Counted from the stretch's first letter, positions 9,300 through 18,827 are shown. The stretch: 64,000 bases of DNA from Thalassospira indica (GCF_003403095.1 NZ_CP031555.1:1902001-1966000); one strand, 5' to 3'. A program made the numbers and translations. The notes: generated from the letters alone by a model not told the origin.

Positions 9300-10316
9300 G
9301 TGATTCAAAAGAACTGGCAGGAACTGATTAAGCCGACGAAGCTTGATGTTACTCCGGGTACTGATGCCAGCCGTATTGGTACGATCGTGGCAGAACCGCT
9401 GGAGCGCGGTTTTGGTCAGACTCTGGGTAACGCGCTGCGTCGCATTCTGCTGTCGTCGCTCCAGGGTTCGGCAGTTACCGCGATCCAGATCGACGGTGTA
9501 TTGCACGAATTTTCGTCGATCCCGGGTGTGCGTGAAGATGTCACCGACATCATCCTGAACATCAAGACCATGGGCGTGCGTATGCATGCTGAAGGTCCGA
9601 AGAAAATGGCTCTGAAGGCGACCGGCCCCGGTGCCGTCACCGCAGGTCAGATCGAAACCGGTGCGGATATCGAAATCCTTAACCCGGATCTCGAGCTTTG
9701 CCATCTTGACGATGGTGCTACGCTCAACATCGAATTCACCGTTGATAACGGTAAAGGCTATGTTGCAGCCAGCTCGCACAGCTCGTCGGACGCGCCGATT
9801 GGTCTTATTCCGATCGATGCGATCTTCAGCCCGATCCGTAAAGTGGCCTACAAGGTGGAAAACACCCGTGTTGGTCAGGATACCGACTTTGACAAGCTGT
9901 CGCTGACCGTTGAAACCAACGGTGCACTGACCCCGGAAGATTCGGTTGCGCTTGCTGCCCGTATCCTTCAGGACCAGCTGTCGCTGTTCGTCAACTTCGA
10001 AGAGCCGGAAGCGGTTGTCGAAGAGAAGAAAGAAGACGAACTTCCGTTCAACCGTAACCTTCTGCGTAAGGTTGACGAGCTTGAGCTGTCGGTACGTTCG
10101 GCTAACTGCCTGAAGAACGACAACATCATCTATATCGGTGATCTTGTTCAGAAGACCGAAGCAGAAATGCTCCGTACGCCGAACTTCGGCCGTAAGTCGC
10201 TGAACGAAATCAAGGATGTTCTGGCTCAGATGGGTCTGCATCTTGGTATGGAAGTCGGCGGTTGGCCGCCGGAAAACATCGAAGAACTTGCTCGCAAGTT
10301 CGAAGATCCGTTCTAA
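9300..10316 (+). CDS. rpoA: RNA polymerase alpha subunit
   Basis: A 338-residue protein. The amino-terminal dimerisation domain contains [18 protein letters not shown] near residues 42-59, and the carboxyl-terminal helix-hairpin domain contains [20 protein letters not shown] near 300-319 (key part GRKSLNEIK). I prefer the GTG at 9300, which gives [10 protein letters not shown], the common amino end in this group; the in-frame GTG at 9291 would add three residues. The C-terminal domain contacts UP elements and activators. Confidence 0.97.
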   Translation: MIQKNWQELIKPTKLDVTPGTDASRIGTIVAEPLERGFGQTLGNALRRILLSSLQGSAVTAIQIDGVLHEFSSIPGVREDVTDIILNIKTMGVRMHAEGPKKMALKATGPGAVTAGQIETGADIEILNPDLELCHLDDGATLNIEFTVDNGKGYVAASSHSSSDAPIGLIPIDAIFSPIRKVAYKVENTRVGQDTDFDKLSLTVETNGALTPEDSVALAARILQDQLSLFVNFEEPEAVVEEKKEDELPFNRNLLRKVDELELSVRSANCLKNDNIIYIGDLVQKTEAEMLRTPNFGRKSLNEIKDVLAQMGLHLGMEVGGWPPENIEELARKFEDPF

Positions 10317-10320
10317 GAAC

Positions 10321-10375
10321 GGGTCTTCGGCCTTCGGGCCGAGATCGGAACATTCATGTTCCAAACCGGAGACCC
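10321..10375 (+). promoter_or_regulatory. Three-way-junction RNA between rpoA and rplQ
   Basis: An outer stem, 10321-10326 with 10370-10375, encloses two hairpins. The first is 10327-10332 with 10337-10342, closed by a UUCG tetraloop; the second is 10347-10353 with 10356-10362. The three helices are perfect and directly abut, so the 55-base element should fold as a compact junction. It lies about 140 bases before the rplQ start and could be a protein-binding autoregulation site or a processing site. Confidence 0.55.
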
Positions 10376-10513
10376 CAGTTGTTTGGGCATCCGGCGGGCT
10401 TGTTGCCCACACCGCACGTGCATAACCTGGCCTTTGCGTAAAAGTGATCAGGGTGGCGGCGCGGTTTTACAATCGGTTTCGTGAGCGAAGCCAGGCTATT
10501 AAGGAGAGTTACC

Positions 10514-10942
10514 ATGCGTCACGGTATGCAAGGCCGTAAGCTTAATCGTACTTCGTCCCATCGTAAGGCGATGTTTGCCAACATGGCAGTTTCACTGCTC
10601 ACCCACGAGCAGATCAAAACCACTCTTCCGAAGGCCAAGGATCTTCGCCCGTATGTCGAAAAACTGATTACGCTGGGCAAGCGGGGCGACCTGCATGCAC
10701 GCCGTCAGGCCATTTCGATCCTGCGTGACGACAAAGTCGTAGCCAAGCTGTTCGGCGAAATCGCTGACCGCTACAAAGAGCGTGCTGGTGGTTACACCCG
10801 CGTTCTCAAGGCCGGCTTCCGTTATGGCGATGCGGCTCCGGTTGCTGTGATTGAACTTGTCGATCGCAACGCCGATGCAAAAGGCGCGGAAGACCGTGCT
10901 CGCCTCGAAGCAGAGGGCGAAGGCGAAGAAGCAGCTGAATAA
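10514..10942 (+). CDS. rplQ: 50S ribosomal protein L17
   Basis: The ATG at 10514 follows an AAGGAG ribosome site and gives a 142-residue protein [18 protein letters not shown], the L17 amino signature. The family core ends near residue 120, and an acidic, alanine-rich tail (EGEGEEAAE) follows, a common alphaproteobacterial extension. Last gene of the operon. Confidence 0.97.
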   Translation: MRHGMQGRKLNRTSSHRKAMFANMAVSLLTHEQIKTTLPKAKDLRPYVEKLITLGKRGDLHARRQAISILRDDKVVAKLFGEIADRYKERAGGYTRVLKAGFRYGDAAPVAVIELVDRNADAKGAEDRARLEAEGEGEEAAE

Positions 10943-10968
10943 GCAACGCTTCGGCCTTTAAGAAACAG

Positions 10969-11007
10969 AAACGGGCGATGCCTTATGGCGTCGCCCGTTT
11001 TCTTTTT
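10969..11007 (+). terminator. Intrinsic terminator of the alpha operon
   Basis: A G+C-rich stem of about 14 pairs, 10969-10982 with 10987-11000, has a TTAT loop and is followed by a T-rich tract (TTTCTTTTT). It lies 26 bases after the rplQ stop and is the end of the long ribosomal operon. Confidence 0.9.
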
Positions 11008-11130
11008 GCTAAATGACATAAATTTCATATTTCCGACAAGGTTGCGCGTAAGGTCTAGTTTCCCTAATTGATGACAAGTCTTTGTCGGTCACGGGACCGC
11101 GAACAAGCAAACCAAAAGAGAGAGTGTGAC

Positions 11131-12588
11131 GTGCAGGCAAGATGGATTTCAAAGATTGTCGCCTTTGCCATAATCGGACTGACGACGATTTCGAGCACAG
11201 GCAATCTGGCCCATGCCCAAAGCGATGAAGCCACCCTGGACCGGCGTTTGCCGTCAAGCCAGGCGGACATCAAGATGTCGCTTTCGCCATTGGTCAAACA
11301 AACCGCCCCGGCGGTTGTCAACATCTACACCAAAAAGGTCGTCGAACAGCGCCAGCGCACACCGTTCTTCAATGACCCGTTCTTCAAACAGTTCTTTGGT
11401 GATCGGTTCGACGGTGCCTTTGGTGCCCCGCGCCAACGGGTTGAACGGTCGCTTGGATCGGGGGTAATTGTCTCGGGCAACGGCACGATCATCACCAACC
11501 ATCATGTCATCAATGGCGCCAGCGAGATCCGCGTCGTCTTGCATGACAACCGTGAATTCGATGCCGATCTGGTTGGCTCGGACGAACGCACCGATCTGGC
11601 TGTGTTGAAACTGCGCAATGTGGATGCCGAATTGCCGGCCATTCCGTTTGGCGACTCTGATGCGGTCGAGGTTGGGGATCTTGTCCTTGCCATCGGCAAC
11701 CCTTTTGGTGTCGGTCAAACTGTCACCAGCGGCATTATTTCGGGTCTGGCACGTGCCGGTGTCACCGGCCAGGATTACCAATCCTTCATTCAGACCGATG
11801 CCGCGATTAACCCGGGGAATTCCGGCGGGGCATTGGTCGATATTGATGGCAACCTGATCGGCGTGAACTCGGCGATCTTTACCAAATCTGGCGGATCGAA
11901 CGGCATCGGTTTTGCGGTTCCGGCCAATATGGTCAAGGTGGTGATGCGCGGCCTGATCAGTGGCGATCTTCGCCGTCCGTGGTTGGGTGCGGCCGGGCAG
12001 TCGGTGACGGCCGATCTGGCGGCATCCCTTGAATTGGATCGCCCGCATGGCGTTTTGATCAACAAGGTTCGCCCTGGCAGCCCGGCTGAACGCGGCGGCC
12101 TGCAATCAGGGGACGTTGTGATTGCGGTCAATGGCTTGGCGGTTGATAACCCGAACGAGCTTAAATTCCGTATCGCAACGCTTGAGCTGAACGGCGAGGC
12201 AAAGCTGTCAGTTCTGCGGCGCGGGGCCGAAACCATCCTTGCCATGCCGCTGGAAGTCGCACCGGAAATTCCCGCCCGTGACGAAAGCATCATCGATGGC
12301 CGCAACCCGTTTAGCGGCACCAAGATCGCCAATATGAACCCGGCACTGGCTGATGAACTGGGCATCGACACCCTCAGTGAAGGCGTTGTCATCCTGGCCG
12401 TTGCCCGCGATAGCCTCGCACGTCGCACCCGTCTTCAGGCCGGTGACTATATTGTCGAGGTCAATGGACAGCCGATTGATACCGTCGCGCGTTTCAAGGA
12501 AGTCGTCCGTGCCGGTGAACGCAGCCGCGACTGGAAGATTTCCGTCAAACGCGATGGCAAGGTCCTGACCGGTGATTTCACCCTGTAA
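11131..12588 (+). CDS. Periplasmic serine protease, DegP/HtrA type (Do family)
   Basis: I take the GTG at 11131, which gives a 485-residue protein with a Sec signal peptide ending near HAQS (residue 30). The trypsin-like domain has His125 (TNHHV), Asp155 (RTDLAV) and Ser231 (GNSGG) as the catalytic triad. Two PDZ domains follow, near residues 285-375 and 395-485. The family degrades or chaperones misfolded envelope proteins. It is monocistronic, between terminators, with no sigma-E site that I could recognise. Confidence 0.92.
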   Translation: MQARWISKIVAFAIIGLTTISSTGNLAHAQSDEATLDRRLPSSQADIKMSLSPLVKQTAPAVVNIYTKKVVEQRQRTPFFNDPFFKQFFGDRFDGAFGAPRQRVERSLGSGVIVSGNGTIITNHHVINGASEIRVVLHDNREFDADLVGSDERTDLAVLKLRNVDAELPAIPFGDSDAVEVGDLVLAIGNPFGVGQTVTSGIISGLARAGVTGQDYQSFIQTDAAINPGNSGGALVDIDGNLIGVNSAIFTKSGGSNGIGFAVPANMVKVVMRGLISGDLRRPWLGAAGQSVTADLAASLELDRPHGVLINKVRPGSPAERGGLQSGDVVIAVNGLAVDNPNELKFRIATLELNGEAKLSVLRRGAETILAMPLEVAPEIPARDESIIDGRNPFSGTKIANMNPALADELGIDTLSEGVVILAVARDSLARRTRLQAGDYIVEVNGQPIDTVARFKEVVRAGERSRDWKISVKRDGKVLTGDFTL

Positions 12589-12611
12589 CTGTCAGGCCGG
12601 ATACCCAAAAC

Positions 12612-12645
12612 AAAGGCGCGCACCGCTGTGGTGCGCGCCTTTTTG
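12612..12645. terminator. Bidirectional terminator between the protease and MFS genes
   Basis: A perfect stem, 12612-12624 with 12630-12642, has a five-base loop. It has T residues on the plus side and an A run that becomes T on the minus side. It therefore can end both the protease gene and the convergent MFS gene that ends at 12654. Confidence 0.88.
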
Positions 12646-12653
12646 TATCTTGG

Positions 12654-13877
12654 TCAGTCGGCATTGCCAGACACGGGCCGATGACGCAGCATCATCAGGG
12701 CGGCAAAGGTCACAAGGCCGAGCGCAATGGTCAGTAAAATCGCATACTGCCCGTAATCATCAATCAACAGCCCAAAGACAAACGGGGCGGCCGCCTGCGC
12801 AAAGCGCGATGGCGCCATGATATAGCCTTGCCGGGCGCCATATCCCACCGGGCCAAAGGTCGCCAGTGGCAAGGTGCCCTTGGCGATTGTCAAAATGCCA
12901 TTGCCGATCCCGTGCAGGCTGGTAAATAGCATCCCGACCGGCCCGCCAAAAATCAAAAGCAATACAGCGCCGATGGGGTGGGTCAGGGCCGAAAGCCGTG
13001 ATGAAATCAGCGGATGCATCTTTTTCAGCAACCCGAACTCGGCCAACCGGCCCGCAACCTGTGCTGGTCCAACCAGCGATGCCGCAATCAGTGCACCGGC
13101 CGCATCCATCCCCGAAATTTGCAACAGGCGCGGTAGGTGTGCCGCCATGGCGGTTGCGGTAAACCAGCTGGCGGCAAACACGATGGCCAGCAAGATCATT
13201 GGCATGTTGAAGATATCCGAACGCGATAGCTTGGCCGGGGGCGGGGCAGGGACGGGTTTGCTCTTGTTGTATTCTGCTATGGTCGGCGCGTCACCTTTGG
13301 TGCGCGGGATCAGAAACAGATTAAGCGGCAAGCCCAGCACGATATGCATCGCCGCCCAGAAATAGCACGCCGTGCGCCAGTCAAATTCGGCTTCTAACCC
13401 GGCGGTAATCGGCCAGCAGATCGTGCTGGCAAAACCGGCAATCAGGGTAATGCCGGTGATCGGTCCGCGTGCATCATGGCCATAAATCCAGCTCAGCGTG
13501 GCAAAGGCCGACTCATAAAGCCCCATCGACATGCCAACACCAATGACGCACCACGCAACACACATCATGGTCAGGCTATCGGCCGTACCCAGGAGCGCAA
13601 GACCCGCGGCAAAGATCAGGCTGGACACCGCCAGAACCGTGCGCCCGCCAAACTGATCAATCCGCGCCCCGGCCTTGGGGCCGAGCAACGCTGCAAACAC
13701 CAGCGCAAGTGAAAAGGCGCCAAACGCCCAACCCGGCGGAATGCCAAGCTCAATTGCCATCGGCTCGGCCAGAATAGCCGGTAGATATAGCGTGGTGCCA
13801 AATGCAAGGGTCTGTCCCGTGCCCAACCCGATCACAATCGGCAATTTTGCGGGCGTGCCATGTGATGTTGACGTCAT
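12654..13877 (-). CDS. MFS transporter
   Basis: A 407-residue protein with about twelve hydrophobic segments, a GAFSLALVFAALLGPKAGARIDQFGGR stretch that carries the MFS loop 2-3 motif (key part GARIDQFGGR near residues 71-80), and a long cytoplasmic loop near 200-215. It belongs to the major facilitator superfamily, probably an importer or exporter of a small organic compound, substrate unknown. It is convergent with the protease gene and divergent from rarA. Confidence 0.85.
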   Translation of the reverse strand: MTSTSHGTPAKLPIVIGLGTGQTLAFGTTLYLPAILAEPMAIELGIPPGWAFGAFSLALVFAALLGPKAGARIDQFGGRTVLAVSSLIFAAGLALLGTADSLTMMCVAWCVIGVGMSMGLYESAFATLSWIYGHDARGPITGITLIAGFASTICWPITAGLEAEFDWRTACYFWAAMHIVLGLPLNLFLIPRTKGDAPTIAEYNKSKPVPAPPPAKLSRSDIFNMPMILLAIVFAASWFTATAMAAHLPRLLQISGMDAAGALIAASLVGPAQVAGRLAEFGLLKKMHPLISSRLSALTHPIGAVLLLIFGGPVGMLFTSLHGIGNGILTIAKGTLPLATFGPVGYGARQGYIMAPSRFAQAAAPFVFGLLIDDYGQYAILLTIALGLVTFAALMMLRHRPVSGNAD

Positions 13878-14083
13878 GGCAGGCCCCGACAGTCAAGGTC
13901 GGGCAGGCAGGCAAAAACGAGCGTCACGAACGTGTTCTTTTTGTTGCTTGGATGGAAACAAGCCTGAAAGCTATGCCGCACATATGCCAGCGTCAATCGA
14001 CGATGTTTCGTCTGTCATCAATGTCATCTGCGTGTTACTTTCCGGTCAAGACGCCCCAAAAACCAACATCGTATTGTTCCAGT

Positions 14084-15397
14084 ATGGTTTCCCTGTTTGA
14101 AAGTCAGGTCACGCGCCCTTTGGCCGACAGATTGCGCCCCGCCAAACTCGATGAAGTGGTGGGCCAGGGGCATCTGTTTGGCGATGATGGGCCGATCACC
14201 CGCATGATCAAGACCGGCCGTGTACCGTCCGTGATCCTCTGGGGACCACCGGGCTGTGGCAAGACGACACTGGCCCGCCTGATGGCCGATGTTGCCGATA
14301 TGGCGTTTGAACCGCTCTCGGCGATCTTTTCTGGCGTTGCCGACCTGCGCAAGGTGTTTGAACGTGCCCGTGCGCGCCGTTCGACCGGCGGGGCAACGTT
14401 GCTATTCATTGATGAAATCCACCGTTTCAACAAGGCCCAGCAGGACAGCTTCCTGCCCTATGTCGAAGACGGCACCATCACCCTGATTGGTGCCACCACC
14501 GAAAATCCGTCGTTTGAGCTGAATGCAGCCTTGTTGTCACGCTGTCAGGTGCTGGTGCTCAAGCGTCTTGATGATCAGGGGCTTGAAGAACTTTTGGTGC
14601 GGGCCGAAAAGGAAATGGGCTTTGAGTTGCCGGTCACGCCAGAGGCACGTGAAACCCTGCGTGCCATGGCCGATGGCGACGGGCGTTATTGCCTGAATCT
14701 GGCAGAGGAACTGTTTTCCCTGCCGCCCAGCGAGGATGATGGTCCGCTTGGTGTGGCGGAGCTGGCCCGCACAGTGCAAAAGCGCATGCCGATTTACGAT
14801 AAGGGCGATGACAGTCACTACAACCTGATCAGTGCGCTGCATAAATCCATTCGTGGCTCCGACCCGGATGCGGCCCTTTATTGGTTTAACCGCATGCTGG
14901 CCGGGGGCGAGGATCCCAAATTCGTTGCCCGGCGTCTGACCCGCATGGCGGTCGAGGATATCGGCCTTGCCGATCCGCAGGCCCAGCAATTCTGCATTGG
15001 CGCGTGGGAATCTTACGAACGCCTTGGCAGTCCCGAAGGCGAACTGGCCCTGGCACAGGCGGTGATTTACCTCGCCCTCGCCCCCAAATCCAACGCCGGT
15101 TATGCGGCTTATAAAAAGTCGCTCAAAATCGCGCGCGATACCGGCTCGCTGATGCCACCCGCCCATATCCTTAATGCGCCCACCAAGCTGATGAAGGATA
15201 TCGGCTATGGCACCGGCTATGCCTATGACCATGATCAGGAAGATGGCTTTTCCGGCCAGAACTATTTCCCCGAAGGCATGCGTAGGCAGAATTTCTACGA
15301 GCCGGTTGAACGCGGCTTTGAACGTGATCTTAAAAAACGCGTCGAATATTTCGACCGCCTGCGCGCAGAGCGTCAAAAGAAACGCGACAATAACTAG
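14084..15397 (+). CDS. rarA: Replication-associated recombination protein A (AAA+ ATPase)
   Basis: The ATG at 14084 gives a 437-residue protein, the usual size for RarA/MgsA. Walker A is GPPGCGKTT near residues 49-57, Walker B is LLFIDEIHRF near 106-115, and sensor 1 is IGATTENPSF. The carboxyl part holds the tetramerisation region with NLAEELF and the motif SDPDAALYW. RarA acts at stalled replication forks and gaps. The frame stays open far upstream, but that part lacks family similarity. Confidence 0.94.
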   Translation: MVSLFESQVTRPLADRLRPAKLDEVVGQGHLFGDDGPITRMIKTGRVPSVILWGPPGCGKTTLARLMADVADMAFEPLSAIFSGVADLRKVFERARARRSTGGATLLFIDEIHRFNKAQQDSFLPYVEDGTITLIGATTENPSFELNAALLSRCQVLVLKRLDDQGLEELLVRAEKEMGFELPVTPEARETLRAMADGDGRYCLNLAEELFSLPPSEDDGPLGVAELARTVQKRMPIYDKGDDSHYNLISALHKSIRGSDPDAALYWFNRMLAGGEDPKFVARRLTRMAVEDIGLADPQAQQFCIGAWESYERLGSPEGELALAQAVIYLALAPKSNAGYAAYKKSLKIARDTGSLMPPAHILNAPTKLMKDIGYGTGYAYDHDQEDGFSGQNYFPEGMRRQNFYEPVERGFERDLKKRVEYFDRLRAERQKKRDNN

Positions 15398-15413
15398 CGT
15401 AAGGCGTGTTAGG

Positions 15414-15426
15414 TTCCAAATTGGAA
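15414..15426. promoter_or_regulatory. Palindrome upstream of the azoreductase gene
   Basis: TTCCAAATTGGAA is a perfect inverted repeat with a one-base centre, located 90 bases before the azoreductase start. Such a site could be the operator of a redox-responsive regulator, but no regulator gene is adjacent. Confidence 0.3.
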
Positions 15427-15515
15427 ACAATCTGGTGAAGAGTCTCTGGCTAAACAGATCGGTTTGGTAGGCGTAAGTTCAGGGCAACAAACGAACCCGG
15501 ACTCGGAGACTGAAA

Positions 15516-16121
15516 ATGACTAAAGTTCTGCATGTTAGCGCATCTGTGAATGGTGAGAACTCGAACTCCCGTCAGATCGCCCTCAAACTGATCGACCGCA
15601 TCAAGGCCGCTGATTCTTCGGCAACCGTTATCGAACGCGATACCAACGAGGCAGTCGTTTCAGCGATCACCGGCGAAACCGTTGGTGCCTATTACACCCC
15701 GGCTGAAAACCGTTCCGAAGCTCAGAAAAAAGTGATCGCCGCATCTGACAAGATGGTGGCTGAGATTATGGATGCTGATGTTCTTGTCATCGGTGCACCG
15801 ATGTACAACTTCTCCATCCCCTCGACCCTTAAGGCTTGGGTTGACCTGATTGCCCGCGTTGGTGTGACCTTCAACTACACCGAAAACGGCCCGGTTGGTC
15901 TGGTCGAAGGCAAAAAAGCCTACATCGTTGCCGCAACCGGTGGCGTTCCGGTCAATAGCCCGGCTGATTTCGCGACCCCGTACCTCAAACAGGTTCTGGC
16001 CTTTATCGGCATCACCGATGTTGAAGTCGTCGAAGCGTCTGGCTTTGGTGTTAACGCCGAAGAAGCCATGGCGAAGGCCATTGCCAATGTCGAAGCGGCC
16101 AAGCTTCCGGTCGCTGCCTAA
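15516..16121 (+). CDS. azoR: FMN-dependent NADH-azoreductase (flavodoxin-like)
   Basis: A 201-residue flavodoxin-fold quinone/azo reductase. The amino end VLHVSASVNGENSNS is the FMN phosphate loop, MYNFSIPSTLKAWVDLIARVG near residues 93-113 (key part PMYNFSIPSTLKAW) is the family's flavin-binding signature, and ATGGVP follows. It reduces quinones and azo compounds with NADH by two-electron transfer. It has its own terminator downstream and a palindrome upstream. Confidence 0.9.
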   Translation: MTKVLHVSASVNGENSNSRQIALKLIDRIKAADSSATVIERDTNEAVVSAITGETVGAYYTPAENRSEAQKKVIAASDKMVAEIMDADVLVIGAPMYNFSIPSTLKAWVDLIARVGVTFNYTENGPVGLVEGKKAYIVAATGGVPVNSPADFATPYLKQVLAFIGITDVEVVEASGFGVNAEEAMAKAIANVEAAKLPVAA

Positions 16122-16213
16122 GCATCCCGGTTAAAAAACTCCGATACATTCCCGCCGATCAGCGAATTTCCATATCCCCCCCTTGGTTTGCTGATTGACG
16201 GGCGTGTTTCCCG

Positions 16214-16248
16214 AAATGCCCGACGGTTCCCTCCCGTTCGGGCATTTT
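16214..16248 (+). terminator. Terminator after the azoreductase gene
   Basis: A stem formed by 16214-16226 and 16233-16247, with one mismatch, is followed by TTTT. It ends the monocistronic azoreductase transcript before the DUF1499 gene. Confidence 0.75.
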
Positions 16249-16299
16249 GATTCTTAACCTTTTGTGGTTAATGTATCGGAGTTCGCAAAAGGGCAGGTG

Positions 16300-16842
16300 G
16301 TGTCATTGAAACGGCTGGCGATGGTTGCAATCTGGGGACTGCTGGTACTGGCAGGCATTTTCGTAACGGTCCGTTTTACCGGGCTGATGGATCATATGTT
16401 GCCTGCAGGCGATCCCCCCAATATGACTTTCGGTCGCGATGCCGACCTTCCGAATGTGCCGAATTTCTTCCTTGCCTGTCCGGCTGACCGGCTGCCTGAC
16501 AGTGATCGCGCCATGCAAAGTCCGTCTTTTGCGGCATCGGTCGCGACACTGACCGAAGTCTTGATCGAAACCGCCCCGGATCACGGCATGACGTTGATGA
16601 CCGATGTTTCGGGTGGCAAGGCCGGTCGCCTTTATTTCCTGGCACGCTCGGCAGTATTTCGTTTTCCCGACTGGGTCGAGATCGAGCTGATCCTGCCTGA
16701 GGTCGATACTGAAACCGGCAATGATGTGGCTTTCTGTTTGTTCGCCCAATCGGTCTATGGCCACGATGATTTCGGGCAAAATGAAAAACGCACACGGGCC
16801 TGGCTTGCCGATGTCGAAGCCCGCATGGGACAAAATCAATAA
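16300..16842 (+). CDS. DUF1499-type membrane-anchored protein
   Basis: I choose the GTG at 16300, just after an AGGGCAGG ribosome site; an earlier GTG at 16264 is also in frame. The product is about 180 residues with one amino-terminal hydrophobic segment (AMVAIWGLLVLAGIFVTV, near residues 6-23). A soluble domain follows with FLACPADR, an SFAASVATLTEVL helix and a late DVAFCLFAQSVYG strand, which resembles the DUF1499 family. Function unknown; probably a periplasm-facing anchored protein. Confidence 0.6.
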   Translation: MSLKRLAMVAIWGLLVLAGIFVTVRFTGLMDHMLPAGDPPNMTFGRDADLPNVPNFFLACPADRLPDSDRAMQSPSFAASVATLTEVLIETAPDHGMTLMTDVSGGKAGRLYFLARSAVFRFPDWVEIELILPEVDTETGNDVAFCLFAQSVYGHDDFGQNEKRTRAWLADVEARMGQNQ

Positions 16843-16911
16843 ACCGGGATTAAACCGCCAAGGCCAATGCGATTGATTATCCGTTGGCCATGCTGTTTGA
16901 TACCCTTGGCT

Positions 16912-16927
16912 GGCATGGGCCCATGCC
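16912..16927. promoter_or_regulatory. 16-base perfect palindrome before crcB
   Basis: GGCATGGGCCCATGCC reads identically on both strands and lies 47 bases before crcB. It could be an operator or a small mRNA hairpin. No fluoride riboswitch consensus was found in this leader. Confidence 0.3.
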
Positions 16928-16973
16928 GTATTCACACGTGACATTTCAGGACTGAGGGAATAGGTTCCGCGCC

Positions 16974-17366
16974 ATGCAATTTTCACCGTTGTTAATCGCA
17001 TCCATTGCCTTGGGCGGTGCCATTGGTGCCGTTGCGCGTCACAGTGTTTCCGTCATGATGGGCTCTGTGATGGGTACTGGATTTCCCTGGGGAACCTTGA
17101 CGGTCAATGTCGTCGGTTCGTTCCTGATGGGGGTGTTGATCGAGGTTTCCGCCCTTAAACTATCCATGGGGCTTGAAACGCGCGCACTCCTTGTGACCGG
17201 TTTTCTGGGGGCGTTTACAACTTTTTCGACGTTCTCGCTGGATGTCGCGACCTTGTATGAACGGGGCAATATGGGGCTTGCCGCCCTTTATGTTGGTGTT
17301 TCCGTGGTGGTCGGTATTTCGGCATTGTTTGGCGCAATCGCGCTGGTAAGGGGTATTCTGCAATGA
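16974..17366 (+). CDS. crcB: Fluoride channel CrcB/Fluc
   Basis: A 130-residue protein with four hydrophobic helices. It carries the CrcB signatures GGAIGAVARH near residues 14-23, GTLTVNVVGSFLMG near 41-54, and GFLGAFTTFSTFSLD near 80-94, the last containing the phenylalanine and threonine track of the fluoride pore. It exports fluoride as a dual-topology dimer. It overlaps rluC by four bases (ATGA). Confidence 0.93.
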   Translation: MQFSPLLIASIALGGAIGAVARHSVSVMMGSVMGTGFPWGTLTVNVVGSFLMGVLIEVSALKLSMGLETRALLVTGFLGAFTTFSTFSLDVATLYERGNMGLAALYVGVSVVVGISALFGAIALVRGILQ

Positions 17367-18466
17367 GTGGTGTCACTCTGCGCAAGGTCAAGGCAGACGA
17401 GGCCGACATTCGGCTTGATCGCTGGTTCAAGCGCAACTGTCCCGAATTCACATTTGGTCAGGTCCAGAAATTCCTGCGTGGCGGTCAGATCCGTGTCGAT
17501 GGCAAACGTGCCAAGGCCAATCAACGTGTTGAGCCGGGCCAGGAAATCCGTGTGCCGCCCGCGCCGGTTATGTCTGGTGGCGGCACCGGCCCATGGGCCG
17601 AAGACGGTTCGGGCTATAACCCGTCGGAAGTCCAGCAACGCAAACAGGCCGGCCCCGCCAAGTCGGATGCGACCGAGGCAGAGCTGCAAGCACTGCGCGA
17701 TTCCGTTATTTTCTATGACGAGTTGGTTTTGGCGATCAACAAGCCCGCCGGCCTTGCCGTGCAGGGCGGGACCAACACTAATGTTCATGTCGATGGCATG
17801 CTTGATGCGCTGAAACTCGACAGCAAGGAACGCCCGAAGCTGGTCCACCGTCTGGATAAGGACACCAGTGGTGTTCTGTTGCTGGCCCGTTCGGCATCGG
17901 CGGCCCATGCGCTGACCAAGGCGTTCAAGGATAAATCGACCCGCAAGCTTTACTGGGCGATTGTCACCGGTGCGCCTGCGGAACGCGAAGGCATGATTGA
18001 TGCCCCGCTTGCCAAAATCGCAGGCAAGGGCGGGGAGAAAATGGTCATCGACGAGAAGCTCGGAAAATCGGCACAGTCCGTCTTCCGTCAGCTTCACCGC
18101 GCCGGGCGCAAGGCGGCATGGCTTGCCCTGTCACCGCTGACCGGTCGTACTCACCAGTTGCGTGTTCATTGCGAGGCCATCGAATGCCCGATCCTCGGCG
18201 ACGGCAAATATGGTGGACCCAAGGCGTTTATTGATGGCCTGTCCAATCAGATGCATCTGCATGCGCGTGCGATTGATTTCCCGCATCCCGTGACCGGCCA
18301 TCGCGTCGTGATCGAGGCACCCGTGCCGGAACATTTCGCCGAAACGCTCAAAAAGCTGAACTTCGATCCGAAAACGCCGACCAAATTCCTGACCCCGGAA
18401 ATTCACCGCGAAAAGGAAGAAAAGCCCAAACCAAAGGCAAAGCCGTCGCGTTCGCGCAAGAAATAA
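17363..18466 (+). CDS. rluC: 23S rRNA pseudouridine synthase, RluC/RluD family
   Basis: A 367-residue protein. An S4 RNA-binding domain covers roughly residues 15-65 (DRWFKRNCPEFTFGQVQKFL region), and the synthase core holds the catalytic Asp165 in HRLDKDTSG and the later GRTHQLRVH motif. The basic tail (KPKPKAKPSRSRKK) probably binds rRNA. RluC modifies uridines in 23S rRNA; the exact positions cannot be told from sequence. The start overlaps the crcB stop by ATGA, so they are coupled. Confidence 0.9.
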   Translation: MSGVTLRKVKADEADIRLDRWFKRNCPEFTFGQVQKFLRGGQIRVDGKRAKANQRVEPGQEIRVPPAPVMSGGGTGPWAEDGSGYNPSEVQQRKQAGPAKSDATEAELQALRDSVIFYDELVLAINKPAGLAVQGGTNTNVHVDGMLDALKLDSKERPKLVHRLDKDTSGVLLLARSASAAHALTKAFKDKSTRKLYWAIVTGAPAEREGMIDAPLAKIAGKGGEKMVIDEKLGKSAQSVFRQLHRAGRKAAWLALSPLTGRTHQLRVHCEAIECPILGDGKYGGPKAFIDGLSNQMHLHARAIDFPHPVTGHRVVIEAPVPEHFAETLKKLNFDPKTPTKFLTPEIHREKEEKPKPKAKPSRSRKK

Positions 18467-18495
18467 GGTGTTGTCGAAACAGCACCAGACACCGA

Positions 18496-18524
18496 AAAGC
18501 CGACGCACTGCGTCGGCTTTTTCG
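18496..18524 (+). terminator. Terminator after rluC
   Basis: An 11-pair perfect stem, 18496-18506 with 18510-18520, has a tight ACT loop and is followed by TTTTT starting inside the stem. It ends the crcB-rluC transcript and may also serve the opposing 88-residue gene. Confidence 0.88.
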
Positions 18525-18560
18525 TCCTCCTGATCAAACGGCGTTGGGACACAGTCTGTA

Positions 18561-18827
18561 CTAGGTATTTTTGCTGTCGAAACGTCTCATGAAGGCGTCA
18601 TAGACCCGGTTCAGGTGTTGGGCATGAACCGTATTGCCCATGCGTTCACACATTTCGGCCTGGCCCTTGATCATCACGGCAAGCTGTTTGCGGCCGTTTT
18701 TGGTATGCACCATGCACTCACCCTCCTCAAGGGCGGTGACCAATGGAATATGCTCGCACTCGGCAATAGCCAGCACTTCCTCCTCGGTGAGGTCGCTGAA
18801 GTCGATGCAGTCGCGAAGTGTAAGCAT
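18561..18827 (-). CDS. Conserved small hypothetical protein (88 aa)
   Basis: The start at 18827 is set by a perfect AGGAGG ribosome site on the minus strand. The 88-residue protein begins MLTLRDCIDFSDLTEEEV and contains TALEEGECMVHTKNGRKQL; it is mostly helical and soluble. I do not recognise a named family. It stands alone, convergent with rluC, and its codon use matches the core genes around it. Confidence 0.7.
   Translation of the reverse strand: MLTLRDCIDFSDLTEEEVLAIAECEHIPLVTALEEGECMVHTKNGRKQLAVMIKGQAEMCERMGNTVHAQHLNRVYDAFMRRFDSKNT

Noticed and set aside
16843..16973. Possible fluoride riboswitch before crcB
   Set aside because: The conserved fluoride-riboswitch segments are not present; only a 16-base palindrome is seen.
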